Assembly (NCBI GenBank): GCA_017431185.1
Contig: JAFRLP010000216.1
Location: 1 to 15,849, forward strand
Reading direction: 5' to 3'
DNA: 15,849 bases
Source: Victivallales bacterium
Lineage (GTDB): Bacteria; Verrucomicrobiota; Lentisphaeria; Oligosphaerales; Oligosphaeraceae
The position numbers and the translations under genes were made by a program. The notes below the pieces were generated by a model. That model was not told the DNA's origin and ran no database searches. It worked only from the letters and a program-made list of their open reading frames with translations. This document shows, piece by piece, positions 13,899 through 15,849 of the stretch. How positions within the stretch are numbered: position 1 is the first letter of the stretch; every line of letters starts with the position of its first letter.

Positions 13899-13918
13899 GT
13901 CAAACAATTTTGTCAAAC
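13898..13918. promoter_or_regulatory. Candidate operator: two direct GTTTGACA repeats
   Basis: On the minus strand GTTTGACA occurs twice (13918-13911 and 13905-13898), 13 bp apart, with the small inverted element ACAAAATTGT between them. They lie between the predicted transcription start and the ribosome site of the LacI-family gene, a position suited to autorepression. Canonical LacI operators are palindromic with a central CG, so the assignment is tentative. Confidence 0.4.
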
Positions 13919-13925
13919 GATGTTT

Positions 13926-13953
13926 ACTATAATGTGAGCAAAAAGAAAATCAA
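13926..13953 (-). promoter_or_regulatory. Promoter of the LacI-family gene
   Basis: Minus-strand TTGATT (13953-13948), a 16-bp spacer and TATAGT (13931-13926) form a plausible sigma70 promoter. Predicted start is near 13919, giving a leader of about 30 bases that contains the repeated GTTTGACA elements. Confidence 0.55.
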
Positions 13954-14045
13954 GTGTGGTGGCGGAAAAAAATGGAAATTATAATGCTCTTCCTGTGTTC
14001 AATCGTGTTCATTCCTGTTCCTTTTCAAGTGATTGGGTTGCCGTG
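13954..14045. other. Intergenic stretch with no recognised element
   Basis: About 90 bases between the LacI-family promoter and the stop of the HUH transposase-like gene. REP-type hairpins, which often accompany REP-associated transposase genes, were looked for; I see none here. No strong terminator hairpin is visible for the upstream hsdS/HUH transcript. Confidence 0.4.
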
Positions 14046-14984
14046 TCAATGGGGTGTGGCTCCAAAGGTATCCGTGGCTTCGCCCCGAGTGTTTGCTGCA
14101 ACCATTTCCGCGATGCGTTCGTTCATGGCGAGGCACCCTGGTCGCGTGACCTTGAATGGCGGGATGACGGCACGGTCGAACGAACTCAGGATGAGTTGGC
14201 GATGCGCGGCGAGCCAGAGCGAATCCTCCACCGAGGGGTCGTAGCGTTCCGGCAGGCCGTAGGGCACGGTCTTGATCCAGCGCGAATGCGGCAACGCCTT
14301 TAGCCGACGTTCGAACTCGCGCTCGCCAGGCGATATGAAGCCGCAGACCGGCGTCCAGCCGTGTTTCGCGCGTTCGACAAGGGCCGCGATTTCATCTTCA
14401 AGTTCCGCCACCGCCTTTTTCATGGTAAGCCGCACGGGATAGAGGAACGGCGATGCGAGGATGGTGATGTCGCCAACGGACGACCATTCGAGTGCGGGGT
14501 TGAGAATCGGGTGGCGCAGGTTGGCGCGGAAGCGAAACATGTCGGGGTTGTCCAACTTCCAGAAATACCGTGCCGGGTTCATCTTGATGTAGCGGCGGAT
14601 GGCGGCGAGCTGGCGGGAGTCGAAGGAGATGTCAATCCAGTAGTCGCGAGACCAGGCGAACGATGGGAGCTCTGCACCCCCGACGCTGGCCGTTTTTTCC
14701 ATGAACCGATGCGCGAAAACCAGCGGGTTGAAGCGGAACTCGCCCTCCGAATTCACGATGAGGAGCAGATGCACATGGTCGGGCATGATGACGAAATCGC
14801 TGGCCGTGAAACGTGGCTCGATCTGGTGGAGTTGCCGCCAGAACGCCACCACCCGCTCGCCGGGCGGCAGAAGCACGGGCCGTTTCTCGCCGCGCACAAG
14901 CCGTGAAAGCACGGGCCGCCGTCCCTCCACGACAAAGGTGAAGAAGAAAAAACGCCGCCCAGTGTGGATGAGGGGGAAGTTCAT
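14046..14984 (-). CDS. REP-associated transposase-like HUH protein with extra C-terminal domain
   Basis: A 312-residue protein. The N-terminal part (about 1-155) is a Y1-type HUH domain: FFFFTFVVEGRRPVL (12-26), the metal-binding motif MPDHVHLLL with His70 and His72 (67-75), and the helix with the candidate nucleophile Tyr132 in RYIKMNPARY (131-140). Such proteins (RAYT, TnpA_REP) cleave and join single-stranded DNA at hairpins. The C-terminal part (about 185-300) is extra: CGFISPGEREFE (214-225), VPYGLPERYDPS (240-251), TRPGCLAMNERIAEM (280-294). It looks like a Rossmann-type module and is not part of the minimal transposase. Its ATG overlaps the hsdS TGA (ATGA), so translation is probably coupled. 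No flanking inverted repeats of an insertion sequence were found, which favours a domesticated single gene over a mobile copy. Catalytic residues appear intact. Confidence 0.85.
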   Translation of the reverse strand: MNFPLIHTGRRFFFFTFVVEGRRPVLSRLVRGEKRPVLLPPGERVVAFWRQLHQIEPRFTASDFVIMPDHVHLLLIVNSEGEFRFNPLVFAHRFMEKTASVGGAELPSFAWSRDYWIDISFDSRQLAAIRRYIKMNPARYFWKLDNPDMFRFRANLRHPILNPALEWSSVGDITILASPFLYPVRLTMKKAVAELEDEIAALVERAKHGWTPVCGFISPGEREFERRLKALPHSRWIKTVPYGLPERYDPSVEDSLWLAAHRQLILSSFDRAVIPPFKVTRPGCLAMNERIAEMVAANTRGEATDTFGATPH

Positions 14985-15849
14985 GGTGTGGCTCCCGTCG
15001 TTCGCAGCCCGCGCACCACCCCAAGCAGCTCCTCAACCTTCGCCACTATCCGCTTCTGCTCCTCAAGGGGCGGAAGAGGAATCAACAGATTGCCGAGGGC
15101 GGATTTACCCATGTGTACAATCATGCCACCGGTACAAACAGCTGCCTTCTGACTGATCATGAATGGCGAGAAAAGGAAATAAACCAATAGCATCGGATCA
15201 TAAGGATGATTCGTTACCTTGGCCAAATCACCTCCTACGACCAATCTCTCTTTGCCGAGATACGCTGTAGCCTTGGCAATCTCTATTTCGTTTTCGCCCG
15301 TTAGGGTACATAGAACATCACCAAACATTGCTTCACGACAGTTATCAGCAACTTCCTTCGGAACATGTGAAACCGACTGCGAGAACGAATATCCATATTC
15401 CGTGTAAACCTCTCCGTATCTTACACACTGGACACCCGACTCGACTGTCTCATTCCGTCTGATTCCTGTCCCACGAACAATATCCGATACATCCCCCAGT
15501 CTCACCCACTTCCATCCTTCTGGAATCTCGAACGGAGGGTCGATGGGCGCATCTTGGTTCTTACAGGGGGACTTATGAGAAGTCGCCGCGATGCGCTTCA
15601 AGAGTTCGCTTGCCGGTTCGTCGTTCGGGTCTTGCGGCACAAGTTTGCCGCGAATGGCAAGGTCGAGAATCTTCTTATCGAGGCGTTTCGCCGCCACCTC
15701 CAATCCTTCCGCTGCCTCGTCCAGCGAGTCTGCTATCTTGAACAGTTCCTCGATACGAGCAACTATCCTTTTCTGCTCGACGAGGGGTGGAAGAGGAATT
15801 GGCAAAGAAACAAACTTATTCCAAATAATACTTTCAACGGTTGTTCCTG
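14981..15849 (-). CDS. hsdS: Type I restriction specificity subunit HsdS (5' end outside)
   Basis: The 3' part of an hsdS gene; the frame stays open to the right window edge, so the first target-recognition domain lies outside. HsdS is the DNA-sequence reader of a type I restriction-modification complex with HsdM and HsdR. Visible in order: end of TRD1 (VESIIWNKFVS); first central conserved region PLPPLVEQKRIVARIEELF with a long helix continuing LAIRGKLVPQDPNDEPASEL (about 15800-15600); TRD2 starting FEIPEGWKWVRLGDV at about 15532; second conserved region IPLPPLEEQKRIVAKVEELL near the end (about 15085-15020). The two conserved regions also repeat at DNA level (15030-15082 and 15747-15799, 40 of 53 bases identical). 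The C-terminus after the second repeat is short (VVRGLRTTGATP). The stop overlaps the start of the HUH gene. The internal start at TTG 15805 is not a real start. Confidence 0.95.
   Translation of the reverse strand, partial: GTTVESIIWNKFVSLPIPLPPLVEQKRIVARIEELFKIADSLDEAAEGLEVAAKRLDKKILDLAIRGKLVPQDPNDEPASELLKRIAATSHKSPCKNQDAPIDPPFEIPEGWKWVRLGDVSDIVRGTGIRRNETVESGVQCVRYGEVYTEYGYSFSQSVSHVPKEVADNCREAMFGDVLCTLTGENEIEIAKATAYLGKERLVVGGDLAKVTNHPYDPMLLVYFLFSPFMISQKAAVCTGGMIVHMGKSALGNLLIPLPPLEEQKRIVAKVEELLGVVRGLRTTGATP
15030..15082 (-). repeat. HsdS conserved-region repeat, copy 2
   Basis: Direct partner of 15747-15799 with 40 of 53 bases identical; the best block is GGAAGAGGAAT plus TTCTGCTC on the plus strand. 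It encodes the second P-L-PP-L-EQKRIVA helix. Such internal homology is the usual place for TRD exchange in hsdS genes. Confidence 0.8.
15747..15799 (-). repeat. HsdS conserved-region repeat, copy 1
   Basis: Direct repeat partner of 15030-15082, encoding the first conserved helix after TRD1. The pair brackets TRD2 and the spacer helix, about 717 bp apart. Confidence 0.8.

Noticed and set aside
13887..13916. N-terminal extension of the LacI-family protein from TTG 13916
   Set aside because: It lies in the leader with the operator-like repeats. ATG 13886 has AAGGTG at the right distance and the helix-turn-helix starts soon after.
14046..14984. Complete insertion sequence around the HUH gene
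   Set aside because: No terminal inverted or target-site repeats were found, and the start codon is embedded in the hsdS stop, which a transposed copy would rarely achieve.

Overview
The window reads as a chromosomal segment of a Gram-negative-type bacterium from the Planctomycetota-Verrucomicrobiota-Chlamydiota group, most likely a Lentisphaerota (Victivallales-like) member. This placement is an inference. It rests on: a pseudopilin remnant with an FTLIELLV prepilin motif and an H-x9-DG motif; a DUF4838/CBM9-type secreted protein remnant beside a LacI regulator; a GltX with a PYSKRDGDAFVGDF segment; and secreted proteins of a 'GAAWRL...SGE / PGWN' style. Coding density is high, GC is moderately high, and all genes but one lie on the minus strand.

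Layout by coordinate (minus-strand transcription runs from high to low). 15849-14046: the 3' part of a type I restriction specificity gene (hsdS, cut by the window edge), overlapping by ATGA with a REP-associated-transposase-like HUH gene. 13886-10720: a LacI-family regulator with a good promoter and a repeated candidate operator. Downstream of it lie three broken genes: a C-terminal alpha-L-fucosidase (GH29) remnant, a pseudopilin that kept both ends but lost its middle, and a secreted DUF4838-like/CBM9-like protein broken by a frameshift and an apparent internal deletion. This looks like a decayed polysaccharide-utilisation cassette with its regulator still intact.

10622-4424: a tight run of a Gfo/Idh/MocA oxidoreductase, an Uup-type ABC-F ATPase, gltX and der, that is, translation and ribosome-assembly functions. 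4241-2976: a single ORF fusing a Maf nucleotide pyrophosphatase to a membrane polyprenyl-phosphate sugar transferase, with its own strong-looking promoter just below a 10-bp stem-loop. 1902-3023: the only plus-strand gene, a secreted protein with a sigma70-like promoter directly abutting a 9-bp tandem repeat; its 3' end overlaps the Maf-fusion gene. 1688-144: a membrane-anchored coiled-coil protein with a Gly/Pro-rich tail and an exported nitroreductase-family protein.

The most unusual items are the Maf-sugar transferase fusion, the translationally coupled hsdS-HUH pair, the remodelled GltX catalytic domain and the decaying LacI-GH29-pilin-CBM9 locus. No tRNA, rRNA, CRISPR array or complete insertion sequence was recognised.
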